Below, in pieces: positions 42,847 through 51,711 of a stretch of DNA of 64,000 nt. The stretch lies in NCBI RefSeq assembly GCF_014637725.1, contig NZ_BMFC01000001.1, forward strand, positions 498,632-562,631, in the 5' to 3' direction. The notes beneath the pieces are model-generated. The model ran no database searches, was not told the DNA's origin, and saw only the letters and a program-made list of their open reading frames with translations. Positions within the stretch are counted from its first letter, which is position 1. Every line of letters begins with the position of its first letter. This DNA is from Marivita lacus (GTDB lineage Bacteria > Pseudomonadota > Alphaproteobacteria > Rhodobacterales > Rhodobacteraceae). Both the position numbers and the translations under genes were made by a program.

Positions 42847-44073
42847 CTACTCCACCGCCCGATACCACGCCACGATCTGCGCGCGTTGCTCGGCGTCCAT
42901 CTGGATCGCGTTCGGCGGAGGCATCGCATGGGACCGTCCGGCTTGCAGGTAGATCTGCTCTGCATGCTGCGCCACGTCACCTTCGGTCTCCAGGTAAACG
43001 CCCTTGGGGGCCCAGCGGATGCCATCCCACACAGGTTCGCGGGCATGGCACATCGAACAATTGCCCTGCACCACGTTATACGCGTCCTCAAAACCGTCTG
43101 CTGACGCGAAACGCATTTCGAATTCGGTCAAAGGCCGTTCCGCCGCCTCGTCATAGGTTTCGGCCCCGCCCAAGGTGGACAGCCACGCAATCGCGATAAA
43201 GATCACCACCGTGACCGCCCAGGTCCAGTTGGGCTGGCCTTTGCCCGCGTGCATGGAGTTGAAGTAATGCCGGATCGTCACCCCCATCAGGAACACCAGC
43301 GACGCGATGATCCAGGCGAACTCGGTGCCGAAGGCGAGCGGGTAGTGGTTCGACAGCATCAGGAAGATCACGGGCAGCGTCAGGTAGTTGTTATGGGTCG
43401 ACCGCAGCTTGGCGATCTTGCCATACTTCGGATCCGGCGTGCGCCCGTCCTTGAGGTCCGCCACAACGATCCGCTGGTTCGGCATGATGATGAAGAACAC
43501 GTTGGCCGTCATGATCGTCGCCGTGAACGCGCCCAGATGCAACAGCGCGGCACGCCCGGTGAACACCTGGTCATAGCCCCAGGCCATCACCACGAGGATC
43601 ACGAACAGAAGCAGCATCAACACCGTCGGCTGATTGCCCAGCGCGGATTTGCACAGGACATCATAGAGCAGCCAACCAATGGTCAGCGACAGCGCCGAGA
43701 TCACGATCCCCTGCCACAGGGACAAATCGGCCTTGGTCGGGTCGAGCAGATACAGCTCTCCACCGACCCAGTAGATGATCATCAACAGGGCGGCACCTGA
43801 CAACCAGGTCGTGTAGCTCTGCCATTTGTGCCAGGTCAGATGCTCGGGCAGCCTATCGGGCGCCACAAGATACTTGGTGGTGTGATAGAACCCGCCACCG
43901 TGCACCTCCCACTCTTCGCCATAGGCACCTTCGGGCATGCCGGGGGCCGGTTTCAACATCAGGTCGAGTGCAATGAAATAAAAGCTGGCACCGATCCACG
44001 CCATTGCGGTGATGACGTGCAGCCAGCGCACCGCAAAGGCGATCCAGTCCCAGAGAACGGCGAAATCATACAT
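42847..44073 (-). CDS. puuD: Urate oxidase, membrane type with cytochrome c domain
   Basis: This 408-residue protein has about eight membrane helices (WLHVITAMAWIGASFYFIALD near the start), then a C-terminal cytochrome c domain with CSMCH at 339-343 and a Met ligand in HAMPPPN. It matches PuuD, which oxidises urate to 5-hydroxyisourate and passes electrons to the respiratory chain. The start at 44073 is preferred over one 30 bases upstream. It is divergent from a LysR gene with a 100-base gap. The next enzymes of the route are encoded two kilobases downstream. Confidence 0.9.
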   Translation of the reverse strand: MYDFAVLWDWIAFAVRWLHVITAMAWIGASFYFIALDLMLKPAPGMPEGAYGEEWEVHGGGFYHTTKYLVAPDRLPEHLTWHKWQSYTTWLSGAALLMIIYWVGGELYLLDPTKADLSLWQGIVISALSLTIGWLLYDVLCKSALGNQPTVLMLLLFVILVVMAWGYDQVFTGRAALLHLGAFTATIMTANVFFIIMPNQRIVVADLKDGRTPDPKYGKIAKLRSTHNNYLTLPVIFLMLSNHYPLAFGTEFAWIIASLVFLMGVTIRHYFNSMHAGKGQPNWTWAVTVVIFIAIAWLSTLGGAETYDEAAERPLTEFEMRFASADGFEDAYNVVQGNCSMCHAREPVWDGIRWAPKGVYLETEGDVAQHAEQIYLQAGRSHAMPPPNAIQMDAEQRAQIVAWYRAVE

Positions 44074-44131
44074 GGCGAAAGGCTCCTGTTGGCAGGTTTG
44101 CACCAGACTAGCGGCAGGGTCATTCTTCTGC

Positions 44132-44139
44132 TATTCCGA
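44132..44139. promoter_or_regulatory. TATTCCGA box in the puuD/lysR promoter
   Basis: TATTCCGA here is the exact reverse complement of TCGGAATA at 45737-45744 in the uraH/puuE-uraD promoter. The repeat suggests a shared binding site for the LysR regulator. It lies 35-60 bases from both start codons. Confidence 0.45.
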
Positions 44140-44173
44140 TGAAACTCCAAGCTGTATCAAAAATCTGCGAATA

Positions 44174-45082
44174 ATGAGCTATCTGGACAACATCAGAACC
44201 TTCGTGCGTGTCTACGAATTGGGCAGCATGTCCGCCGCCGGGCGCGATTTGCGCATTTCACCTGCCGTGACCTCGACGCGCATCGCCCAGCTTGAGGAAC
44301 ATCTGTCGGTCCGCCTTTTTCAGCGCACCACGCGCAACCTGACGCCCACCGAACAGGGGCGGTTGTTCTATACCGGTGCTGTCGAGGTGCTCGAAGCGGT
44401 GGAAGTGGCCGAGGCGCAGGTGGTCAACATCACCGAGAACCCGCGCGGGTCTCTCTATGTCGCAGCACCCTTGGGTGTGGGCCGCCGCCTGATCGCGCCG
44501 CAAGTGCCCGCCTTCATCGAACAATACCCCGAGGTCTCCGTCCGGTTGCGCCTGACGGACCGTAAGGTTGACCTGACCACCGAAGGTCTGGATCTCGCGT
44601 TCTTTCTGGGCGAACCCGAAGACAGCACGCTCCGCATTCGCAAGATCGACGATGTGACCCGTGTGCTCTGCGCCGCGCCCAGCTATCTCGAGTCGCGCGG
44701 GATGCCCGATTCCGGCGATGACCTGCTCAGCCAGAACCACGAATGCCTGAACCTGCGCTTTCCGGGGGCGACGGAGTTCCAGTGGCGGCTGCAAACCCCC
44801 GACGGGCCAAAACGGTTCAAGGTCAAAGGGCGCTACGAATCCGATGATGGCGATGTACTCACCGATTGGGCGTTGGCGGGGCATGGCATCGCGCTCAAAC
44901 CCGTGTTCGAAGTGGGCGATCATCTGCGCGCCGGGCGTCTGGTCGCGGTGGCCAGGAACACCCCGCCGGTCCCGGTTCAGATGGCCTGCCTCTTTACCCA
45001 CAGGCGCAGGCAAGACCCAAAGACGCGGCTGTTCATGGATTTCGTCATTGGCCGCATCGGCTTGGCCATCAAGAACGCCTGA
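44174..45082 (+). CDS. LysR-family regulator, likely of urate catabolism
   Basis: This 302-residue LysR protein has the winged helix at residues 1-60 (FVRVYELGSMSAAGRDLRIS) and an effector domain of the CrgA/AaeR-like subgroup. The start at 44174 (MSYLDNIRTF) is set by family comparison; a longer frame overlapping puuD is not likely. It lies back to back with puuD, with uraH and puuE-uraD downstream. The shared TCGGAATA box suggests it controls both promoters. The effector could be urate or a product. Confidence 0.85.
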   Translation: MSYLDNIRTFVRVYELGSMSAAGRDLRISPAVTSTRIAQLEEHLSVRLFQRTTRNLTPTEQGRLFYTGAVEVLEAVEVAEAQVVNITENPRGSLYVAAPLGVGRRLIAPQVPAFIEQYPEVSVRLRLTDRKVDLTTEGLDLAFFLGEPEDSTLRIRKIDDVTRVLCAAPSYLESRGMPDSGDDLLSQNHECLNLRFPGATEFQWRLQTPDGPKRFKVKGRYESDDGDVLTDWALAGHGIALKPVFEVGDHLRAGRLVAVARNTPPVPVQMACLFTHRRRQDPKTRLFMDFVIGRIGLAIKNA

Positions 45083-45109
45083 AGCCGTCGAAGATTGGAT
45101 CAGATGGAC

Positions 45110-45127
45110 TCCATCCCTCTGGATGGA
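45110..45127 (+). terminator. Hairpin after the LysR gene
   Basis: TCCATCC-CTCT-GGATGGA is a perfect seven-base stem with a four-base loop, 27 bases after the LysR stop. There is no T-run. It could be a terminator or RNA-stability element. Confidence 0.35.
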
Positions 45128-45193
45128 TCATGTCACGCGCTGAAATTCGAGGGTATTTCGAGGCGACATCACCAGAAATTAATCCGCGGCTGA

Positions 45194-45217
45194 AAGAAAC
45201 TTCGTACGAAGTTTCTT
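45194..45217. repeat. 24-base perfect palindrome
   Basis: AAGAAACTTCGT and its exact reverse complement make a 24-base perfect palindrome with no spacer, flanked by GCGGC on the left and GCCGC on the right that extend the stem with a bulge. It lies in the gap between convergent lysR and uraH, so it may serve as a terminator hairpin or be a genome-wide repeat. Confidence 0.6.
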
Positions 45218-45267
45218 GGCCGCCCCCATAAAATTCTGAGCGTCAGTCAGATCGGGTCAGCAGAACT

Positions 45268-45624
45268 TCAACTCCCCCGGTAGGTCGAATACCCGTAAGG
45301 TGACAGCAAAAGCGGCACATGGTAGTGCGCGGTAGCATCCGACATGCCGAACCGGATCGGCACCTGATCGAGGAACAGCGGATCATCCCCCGCCTGACCT
45401 GACGCCCGCAGGTAATCGCCCGCAAAGAACACCAACTCATATGTCCCGGTCTCAAAGGCATCTGCGGGCAGGATCGGGCTGTTCGTCCGACCGTCGTCAT
45501 TGGTCTTGGTCTCGGCGATCTGTTCTGACCCCGCACCTGTCACGCGATACAGAACGATCCTCAGACCCGCCGCCGGGCAGCCCTTGGCCGTGTCCAGAAC
45601 ATGGGTGGTCAAATAGCCTGACAT
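45268..45624 (-). CDS. uraH: 5-hydroxyisourate hydrolase
   Basis: This 118-residue transthyretin-like protein has the N-terminal [14 protein letters not shown] motif and ends in YRGS, the hallmark of HIU hydrolases rather than transthyretins. It opens 5-hydroxyisourate to OHCU, which UraD then decarboxylates. The start at 45624 has an AGAGGAGAG ribosome site; an upstream ATG at 45642 is weaker. It is divergent from the puuE-uraD fusion gene. Confidence 0.92.
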   Translation of the reverse strand: MSGYLTTHVLDTAKGCPAAGLRIVLYRVTGAGSEQIAETKTNDDGRTNSPILPADAFETGTYELVFFAGDYLRASGQAGDDPLFLDQVPIRFGMSDATAHYHVPLLLSPYGYSTYRGS

Positions 45625-45773
45625 CGCGCTCTCCTCTTGCATGATTGCCTCTTTATGCAGCCAACAGCCGGAAAGGCGCAAACGATAAGCCGTTTGAGAC
45701 ACCTTTCGGGATTTCTTGAAAAACGGATTGCATTATTCGGAATATAACGACGACCACTCAGGAGGACACAGAC
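45625..45773. promoter_or_regulatory. uraH / puuE-uraD divergent promoter
   Basis: This 149-base region contains TATTCGGAATA (45734-45744), an inverted repeat with a one-base spacer, whose TCGGAATA half is shared with the puuD/lysR promoter. The end nearest puuE has AT-rich sequence and a GGAGGA ribosome site before GTG 45774. Confidence 0.5.
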
Positions 45774-47186
45774 GTGCAACGCTACCCCCGCGACATGACA
45801 GGATATGGTGCGACGCCGCCAAACGCCAATTGGCCCGGTGGGGCCAGGATCGCCGTTCAGATCGTGATGAACTACGAAGAAGGCGGCGAGAACAACGTCC
45901 TGCACGGCGATGCTGCCTCCGAAGCGTTCCTGTCCGAAATCACCGGCGCACAGCCCTGGCCGGGTCAGCGGCACTGGAACATGGAATCGCTCTACGAATA
46001 CGGCAGCCGCGCCGGGTTCTGGCGTCTGCACCGGATGATGCAGGATCTGCCGATCACGGTCTACGCCGTCACCACCGCGCTGGCCCGCGCGCCCGAACAG
46101 GTGGCGGCCATGAAGGATGCCGGTTGGGAAATCGCGTCGCACGGCCTGAAATGGGTCGAACACAAGGACATGCCCGAAGACGAGGAACGCGCGCAGATTG
46201 AGGAGGCGATCCGCCTGCACACCGAAATCGTCGGCGAACCGCCCAAAGGCTGGTACACCGGCCGCTGCTCGAACAACACCGTGCGGCTGGTCGCGGAGCG
46301 TGGCGGGTTTGATTACGTTGCCGACAGCTATGCCGATGACCTGCCCTATTGGGCGCGCTTCGGCGACACGCATCAGCTCATCATGCCCTACACCATGGAT
46401 TGCAACGACATGCGGTTCGGCATTCAGGCGGGCTTCACCACCGGCGACCAGTTCGAAAGCTATCTCAAGGACAGCTTTGACTACCTCTATGCCGAAGGGG
46501 TCGAAGGCGCGCCCAGGATGCTGTCCATCGGGCTGCATTGCCGCATCGCCGGCCGCCCCGGACGGGCGGCTGCGCTCAAGCGCGCGCTCGACTACATGGC
46601 CAGCCATGATGGCGTCTGGTTCGCCACGCGCCAGCAGATCGCGCAGCATTGGGCCAAGGAGCATCCCGCGCCGACAGCACAGCGCCCCTCCGAGATGTCG
46701 CGAGAGGTGTTCGTCGCCGCCTTCGGTGGCATTTTTGAGCATTCTCCCTGGATCGCCGAACGCGCCTGCGCCTTTGAGTCCGGCCCGACCCATGACACGG
46801 CGCGCGGCGTGCACAGCCTGCTCTGCCGCGCGTTCCGCAGCGCCACGGACGACGAACGGCTTGGCGTGCTCAACGCTCACCCGGACCTTGCCGGGAAACT
46901 TGCCGCGGCCGGTCGCCTGACCGCCGAGTCCACTGCCGAGCAGGCAGGCGCGGGCCTCGACATGCTGACCGACGAGGAACGCGCGACGTTCCAGAAACTG
47001 AACATCGACTATGTCACGCGCCACGGCTTCCCGTTCATCATCGCTGTCAAGGACAACACCAAGGCCACGATCCTCGCCGCCTTCCACCGCCGCCTCGGCA
47101 ACGACCGCGACACCGAATTCGCCGAAGCCTGCCGTCAGGTCGAACGGATCGCGGAATTGCGCCTGATCGAAAAGCTGGGCGCATGA
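45774..47186 (+). CDS. Bifunctional allantoinase (PuuE) / OHCU decarboxylase (UraD)
   Basis: This 470-residue fusion has a polysaccharide-deacetylase-like allantoinase (PuuE) at residues 1-300 (IVMNYEEGGENN, IASHGLKW) and an OHCU decarboxylase (UraD) from about residue 310 (FGGIFEHSPWIAERA, LNAHPDLAGKL). The UraD half makes allantoin and the PuuE half opens it to allantoate, so two non-consecutive-looking steps sit on one chain. The start is GTG 45774 with GGAGGA upstream. It overlaps allA by ATGA. Such fusions are known in alphaproteobacteria. Confidence 0.9.
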   Translation: MQRYPRDMTGYGATPPNANWPGGARIAVQIVMNYEEGGENNVLHGDAASEAFLSEITGAQPWPGQRHWNMESLYEYGSRAGFWRLHRMMQDLPITVYAVTTALARAPEQVAAMKDAGWEIASHGLKWVEHKDMPEDEERAQIEEAIRLHTEIVGEPPKGWYTGRCSNNTVRLVAERGGFDYVADSYADDLPYWARFGDTHQLIMPYTMDCNDMRFGIQAGFTTGDQFESYLKDSFDYLYAEGVEGAPRMLSIGLHCRIAGRPGRAAALKRALDYMASHDGVWFATRQQIAQHWAKEHPAPTAQRPSEMSREVFVAAFGGIFEHSPWIAERACAFESGPTHDTARGVHSLLCRAFRSATDDERLGVLNAHPDLAGKLAAAGRLTAESTAEQAGAGLDMLTDEERATFQKLNIDYVTRHGFPFIIAVKDNTKATILAAFHRRLGNDRDTEFAEACRQVERIAELRLIEKLGA

Positions 47187-47674
47187 CCCGCCAGATCACC
47201 ACAGAGCCGCTGACGGCCGACGCCTTCGCCCCGTTCGGAGACCTCCTCGATTGCGCAGGCGACCCGGACAAGCTCATCAATCAGGGTCTGTGCGGCCGCT
47301 ACCACGACCGCGCAACGCTCGATTTCGCCGATGGCCGCGCCGGGATCAGCCTCTTCAAGGCCGAACTGCGCAGCCTGCCCTACACGCTGGACCTGCTGGA
47401 ACGGCACCCCCTGGGAAGTCAGGCCTTTGTGCCGATGAGCCATGATCCCTTTCTGGTGATCGTCGCCCCGGACGAAGGCGGCACCCCCGGCACACCCCGC
47501 GCCTTCCTGACCCAAGCAGGTCAGGCGATCAACCTGCACCGCAGCACCTGGCACGGGGTTCTGACCCCGCTGTCAGGCACGGGGCTTTTCGCCGTCATCG
47601 ACCGGATCGGAGACGGAGCGAATCTGCAAGAGCATTGGCTCGACACCCCCGTCGAGGTGATCCGCCACGAATGA
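47183..47674 (+). CDS. allA: Ureidoglycolate lyase
   Basis: This 163-residue protein matches AllA (FAPFGDLLDCAG near residue 17, ERHPLGSQAFVPM, RSTWHGVLTPL). It splits ureidoglycolate to glyoxylate and urea, the last step of the purine ring route. It overlaps the puuE-uraD fusion gene by four bases. A ureidoglycine aminohydrolase encoded at 55351-56184 would supply its substrate from ureidoglycine. No allantoate amidohydrolase is in the window. Confidence 0.9.
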   Translation: MTRQITTEPLTADAFAPFGDLLDCAGDPDKLINQGLCGRYHDRATLDFADGRAGISLFKAELRSLPYTLDLLERHPLGSQAFVPMSHDPFLVIVAPDEGGTPGTPRAFLTQAGQAINLHRSTWHGVLTPLSGTGLFAVIDRIGDGANLQEHWLDTPVEVIRHE

Positions 47675-47740
47675 CGAACCGGCTGCCTTTGAGGAGGGGC
47701 GCCCGGCAATAAAACCAATGGTTACGAGGGAGAGAGAACC

Positions 47741-49156
47741 ATGTCTGACGCATCCATCGGCACACCGGAACAGCTCCGCGATCCGAACTACACCCCCCCA
47801 CTGATCAAGGCGGTGCCACTGGGCATCCAGCACGTTCTGGCGATGTTCGTGTCCAACGTCACCCCGGCGATCATCGTGTGCGGTGCTGCGGGCTTCGGCT
47901 TTGGTTCGAACAGCCCCGACTTCCCGCAGATGATCTACATGATCCAGATGTCGATGTTCTTTGCCGGCATCGCCACGCTCTTCCAGACCATCGGCATGGG
48001 CCCCGTGGGAGCGCGTCTGCCCATCGTGCAGGGCACGTCCTTTGCCTTCATCCCGATCATGATTCCGCTGGTCGCGGGCAAGGGCGTTGACGCCATTGCA
48101 GTGCTGATGGGCGGCATCCTTGTCGGTGGCCTCTTCCACGCGGCCCTTGGCCTTTTCATCGGCAAGCTGCGCTTTGCCCTGCCGCCGCTGGTCACCGGGC
48201 TTGTGGTCACCATGATCGGCCTCGCGCTGGTGCGGGTGGGCGTGCAATACGCGGCAGGCGGCGTTCCCGCCATCGGCACGCCGGAATACGGGTCGCTGCT
48301 CAACTGGGCGATGGCCGGAACGGTCATCCTTGTCACACTCGGCCTCAAGTTCTTCACCCGTGGCATGCTGTCGGTATCCGCCGTGCTTGTTGGCCTGCTG
48401 GCAGGGTATGCCGTTGCCTTTGCTCTGGGTCAGGTGAGCTTTGGCAATGTGGGCCGCGCGGCCAGCTTTGCCCTGCCGAACCCGCTGCATTTCGGGCTGG
48501 AATTCTCGGTCGCGGCCATTGTCGGCTTCTGCGCGATGTCCTTCGTGTCGGCTGTCGAAACCGTCGGTGACGTGTCCGGCATCACCAAGGGCGGCGCAGG
48601 CCGTGAAGCGACGGACAAAGAGATCGAGGGCGCAACCTATGCCGACGGTCTGGGTACAGCGGTCTCCGGCCTCTTCGGCGCGCTGCCCAACACCTCCTTC
48701 AGCCAGAACGTGGGCCTCATTGCCATGACCGGCGTGATGAGCCGCGGCGTCGTCACCATAGGCGCGCTGTTCCTGATCCTCTGCGGTCTCGTGCCCAAGG
48801 TCGGCGCGGTGATCTCGTCGGTTCCAATCGAAGTGCTGGGCGGTGGTGTGATCGTCATGTTCGGCATGGTTGTCGCGGCGGGCATCTCGATGCTGTCCGA
48901 CGTCAACTGGAACCGGCGCAACATGGTGATCTTCGCGATTGCCCTGTCGCTGGGGCTTGGCCTGCAACTCGAACCCGACGCGCTGCAATACCTGCCGCAG
49001 ACGCTCAAGGTTTTGGCAACATCCGGCATCCTGCCCGCCGCGCTGATCGCCATCGTGCTGAACCTTGTCCTGCCCGAAGAACTGGCCGGTGAATCGACCG
49101 AGGAAGTCTCGGGCGGCATGTCAGGCCACGGCAAGGGGTCGATGCCCGGCGAATAA
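47741..49156 (+). CDS. NCS2-family purine permease (urate/xanthine)
   Basis: This 471-residue transporter has 12-14 membrane helices and the NCS2 hallmark QNVG (NTSFSQNVGLIAMTGV), with SAVETVGDVSGITK in transmembrane segment 8. The motif and length match the urate/xanthine branch (YgfU, UacT). It follows allA after a 66-base gap with a GAGGGAGAGAG ribosome site. It likely imports urate or xanthine for this pathway. A strong terminator follows. Confidence 0.9.
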   Translation: MSDASIGTPEQLRDPNYTPPLIKAVPLGIQHVLAMFVSNVTPAIIVCGAAGFGFGSNSPDFPQMIYMIQMSMFFAGIATLFQTIGMGPVGARLPIVQGTSFAFIPIMIPLVAGKGVDAIAVLMGGILVGGLFHAALGLFIGKLRFALPPLVTGLVVTMIGLALVRVGVQYAAGGVPAIGTPEYGSLLNWAMAGTVILVTLGLKFFTRGMLSVSAVLVGLLAGYAVAFALGQVSFGNVGRAASFALPNPLHFGLEFSVAAIVGFCAMSFVSAVETVGDVSGITKGGAGREATDKEIEGATYADGLGTAVSGLFGALPNTSFSQNVGLIAMTGVMSRGVVTIGALFLILCGLVPKVGAVISSVPIEVLGGGVIVMFGMVVAAGISMLSDVNWNRRNMVIFAIALSLGLGLQLEPDALQYLPQTLKVLATSGILPAALIAIVLNLVLPEELAGESTEEVSGGMSGHGKGSMPGE

Positions 49157-49180
49157 CCGCATCCCGATGCGACACCAGCG

Positions 49181-49210
49181 GGCCTCCGGCAAAGCGCCGG
49201 GGGCCTTTTT
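49181..49210 (+). terminator. Intrinsic terminator after the purine permease gene
   Basis: GGCCTCCGGC and GCCGGGGGCC pair in a GC-rich stem followed by TTTTT. It ends the puuE-uraD / allA / permease transcript. Confidence 0.8.
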
Positions 49211-49342
49211 ACGGGCGAAAAAGGCACCGATCCTGCGAACCTGGGCGGTTCAGCCCGTCGGCACTGACCGGAACGAAACCTGTGCTTTCGCGTTTCCCTG
49301 CTGAAGACGTGCCGCGCGGCACGCACAGCCAAGGAGACAGAT

Positions 49343-50104
49343 ATGAAGACGTTCTCACTCACATTGACAACCGCAAGCGCACTGGCTTTGGCCGTCGCCG
49401 CCCCCGCGATTGCACAGGAATCCGAGCAATCCGAAGGCGATTCCGTCAAGCTCCTGTCCAGCTGGACCTATGATCCGATCTATGAAAGCGGCTGGAGCAT
49501 CGAAAGCATGTTCAACGTCACCGAAGTCGTGGATTCGAACGGCGAGGTGATCGGCGACGTGGAAAACGTCATCTTCAGCAATGAAGGCGAATTGCTCGGC
49601 GTGATCGCAGAGGTCGGCGGTTTCTGGGATATCGGCGACACCCATGTTCATGTCCCATGGAGCGACGTGATGGTCGGTGACGACATTGACCAGATCGAAG
49701 TGCCGGTGACCGAGGAAACGGTCGACAATTTCGACGTGTTCGGCGGCTTTACCGGTGAGGAACAGATCGATCAGGAGGACACCGCCGAAGTCAGCCCCGT
49801 AAACGATGATCTTGTTGCCGGTCCCAGCGTGTTCAAGGCAACGGACCTGATCGGCGATTACGTTTACCTGAGCGATGACGTCCGTTATGGGTATGTTGCT
49901 GACATCCTCGTGCAGGACGAGATGGTCTCTGCCATCGTCACGGATGCGCGTGCCTATGGTCGGGCCGGCTATTACGCCTATCCCTACAACGTCAATGGCG
50001 CGGCACCGATGGAAAGTCCCCGGTATGATCTGCCCTATGACGCGACTGAAGTCGATACGCTCGAGAATTTCGACTACACGCAACTTCAGGCACGCTCCCA
50101 GTAA
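49343..50104 (+). CDS. Secreted PRC-barrel domain protein
   Basis: This 253-residue protein has a signal peptide (residues 1-24, ending PAIAQ) and two PRC-barrel-like modules, around residues 53-110 (NVTEVVDSNGEVIGDVENVIF) and 155-205 (KATDLIGDYVYLSDDVRYGYV). The rest is acidic. PRC barrels bind RNA-processing factors or photosystem subunits in the cytoplasm; exported ones are widespread in Rhodobacteraceae but of unknown role. It has its own promoter gap and terminator and seems to stand alone. Confidence 0.75.
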   Translation: MKTFSLTLTTASALALAVAAPAIAQESEQSEGDSVKLLSSWTYDPIYESGWSIESMFNVTEVVDSNGEVIGDVENVIFSNEGELLGVIAEVGGFWDIGDTHVHVPWSDVMVGDDIDQIEVPVTEETVDNFDVFGGFTGEEQIDQEDTAEVSPVNDDLVAGPSVFKATDLIGDYVYLSDDVRYGYVADILVQDEMVSAIVTDARAYGRAGYYAYPYNVNGAAPMESPRYDLPYDATEVDTLENFDYTQLQARSQ

Positions 50105-50126
50105 GCTGACCTGATCTCGCTCTTCA

Positions 50127-50161
50127 CCCCGCGCTCGGCCTGTCCGGGCGCGGGGTTTTTT
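50127..50161 (+). terminator. Intrinsic terminator of the PRC-barrel gene
   Basis: CCCCGCGC and GCGCGGGG form an eight-base stem followed by six T, starting 23 bases after the stop codon. Confidence 0.85.
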
Positions 50162-50202
50162 GATGCGGGGCGGATGTTGCCGTCCACGGGAGATGCGCAC
50201 AA

Positions 50203-50238
50203 GAAAAGGGCTCCCGTCATGATGCGCGGGAACCCTTT
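50203..50238 (-). terminator. Intrinsic terminator of the dodecin gene
   Basis: On the minus strand AAAGGGTTCCCG and CGGGAGCCCTTT pair (one mismatch) and the stem ends in TTTTC. It lies about 70 bases past the dodecin stop. Confidence 0.6.
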
Positions 50239-50310
50239 CAGGGCGGATGGTGTGCTCTCCGCCGAACCCGTCAGGGCGCGCCTTGCAAAAGGCCCACCCC
50301 ACGATCTGGC

Positions 50311-50514
50311 TCAGTCGTCCAGAATGAATGTCACGGCGAGGTTGACCTTGAATTCGGTGATCTTGCCGCCTTCGATCATCACGTTCTGATCCTTCACCCA
50401 GGCGCCTGTCATACCACGCAGCGTTTTCGACGCGCGCTCGATCCCCATACGGGTGGCCTCATCGAAGCTGTTGGGTGATGTAGCGGAAATCTCTGTTACA
50501 CGAGCAACGGACAT
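50311..50514 (-). CDS. Dodecin
   Basis: This 67-residue protein matches dodecins (SVARVTEISATSPNSFDEA, GIERASKTLRGMTGAWVKDQNV), which form hollow 12-subunit flavin-storage particles. The start at 50514 has a GAAAGGAGGA ribosome site; 13 upstream residues in frame are unlikely. Its promoter lies in the gap before bhcD. No link to the neighbours is evident. Confidence 0.9.
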   Translation of the reverse strand: MSVARVTEISATSPNSFDEATRMGIERASKTLRGMTGAWVKDQNVMIEGGKITEFKVNLAVTFILDD

Positions 50515-50615
50515 GATGTCCTCCTTTCTCTTGTTGACAGAGGACCAACACACAAACGTTGCACCCGTTCCGGACAGTCCGCGTCAAAACGCGCCTGTGA
50601 CGGACCTGATAGCGC

Positions 50616-51581
50616 TCAGAACTCCACTTCGATCGCCACGCCCCGTTCGATGGCCAGCGCCACGACCCGCGATGCAACCGCCAGATCCTGCAAACCCACA
50701 CCCGTGCCGTCGAACAGCGTGATGTCGTCATCCGATGTGCGCCCCGGATGCGTGCCGTTGATCACCGCGCCGATTTCGACCACGTCGCTCTGCGCGATCA
50801 GACCCGACGCCACCGCGTGCTGCGCCTCACCGATGCTGACCGATTGCGCAACCTCATCCGTAAACACCTTGGCCCGCGCGAGCAGCGCCGCCTCGACCTC
50901 CTGCTTGCCCTTGGTGTCGGTGCCCATGCAGGCCAGATGCGTGCCGGGGCTGACATGATCGGCCATCAGCGACGGCGCAAAGGCCGAGGTGATCGAGATG
51001 ATCACATCCGCCTCTTGCATCCCCGGCAGATCGACCGCCTCGAAGGGCACACCGGCCTCGTTTGCGACCTTCTCGATATTGGGCAGCATCTCGGGATGGT
51101 AGTTCCAGCCGATCACCTTCTCGAAGGACCGCTGCTCCAGTGCCGCGCGCAGCTGGAACGTCGCCTGATGACCGGCGCCGACCATGCCCATGACCTTGGC
51201 ATCCGCCCGCGCCAGATGCTTGATCGACACCGAAGACGCCGCCGCCGTGCGCAGCGCGGTCAAGAGGTTCCCCCCCACCATCGCGTGGACCTTGCCGGTA
51301 TCGGGATCGAACAGGAACACCGTCGACTGGTGATTGATCAGCCCGCGCTTCTCGAGGTTGTGCGGCCAGTATCCACCCGCCTTCAGGCCCAGCGATCCTC
51401 CAACGCGATCAAACCCGCCCTTGAAGCCATAGAGCGCATCCTCATGGCCAATCGCCTCGCGCACCACCGGAAAATTATAGGCGTCCTTGGACGCCATCGC
51501 AGCGAACACCTGTTCGACCGCCTCGAACGACGCCTCGCGCGACACAAGATCGGCAATCAGTGCTTCAGGAACAATATACAT
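50616..51581 (-). CDS. bhcD: Iminosuccinate reductase (BhcD), ornithine cyclodeaminase family
   Basis: This 321-residue Rossmann enzyme of the ornithine cyclodeaminase/mu-crystallin family has the NAD-binding motif VMGMVGAGHQATF (about residue 130). In the beta-hydroxyaspartate cycle it reduces iminosuccinate to aspartate, which gives its amino group back to glyoxylate through BhcA. The name rests on the bhcA-B-C genes in front. The gap to bhcC is 130 bases with two hairpins, so its expression level may differ from the others. Confidence 0.88.
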   Translation of the reverse strand: MYIVPEALIADLVSREASFEAVEQVFAAMASKDAYNFPVVREAIGHEDALYGFKGGFDRVGGSLGLKAGGYWPHNLEKRGLINHQSTVFLFDPDTGKVHAMVGGNLLTALRTAAASSVSIKHLARADAKVMGMVGAGHQATFQLRAALEQRSFEKVIGWNYHPEMLPNIEKVANEAGVPFEAVDLPGMQEADVIISITSAFAPSLMADHVSPGTHLACMGTDTKGKQEVEAALLARAKVFTDEVAQSVSIGEAQHAVASGLIAQSDVVEIGAVINGTHPGRTSDDDITLFDGTGVGLQDLAVASRVVALAIERGVAIEVEF

Positions 51582-51599
51582 GGTCTCTCCCTCGCAAAA

Positions 51600-51684
51600 A
51601 CGGTGCGACAGTCCTCACTGCGCACCGTCTTGGGCTTCTCTGGTTCGAAAATATCTCGGGGGGTGTGGGGGGCTGGCCCCCCAC
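51600..51684 (-). repeat. Two stem-loops between bhcC and bhcD
   Basis: ACGGTGCG (51600-51607) pairs with CGCACCGT (51621-51628), and GTGGGGGG/CCCCCCAC pair within 51665-51684. The second is a very stable G/C hairpin with a short loop. Both lie inside the bhc operon and could moderate read-through to bhcD. Confidence 0.5.
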
Positions 51685-51711
51685 GGATCGATGCGCGTCA
51701 GCGCGGCGAAA

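Noticed and set aside
51665-51684. CRISPR-like or mobile-element end
   Set aside because: It is a single G/C hairpin with no repeats, spacers or transposase gene nearby.
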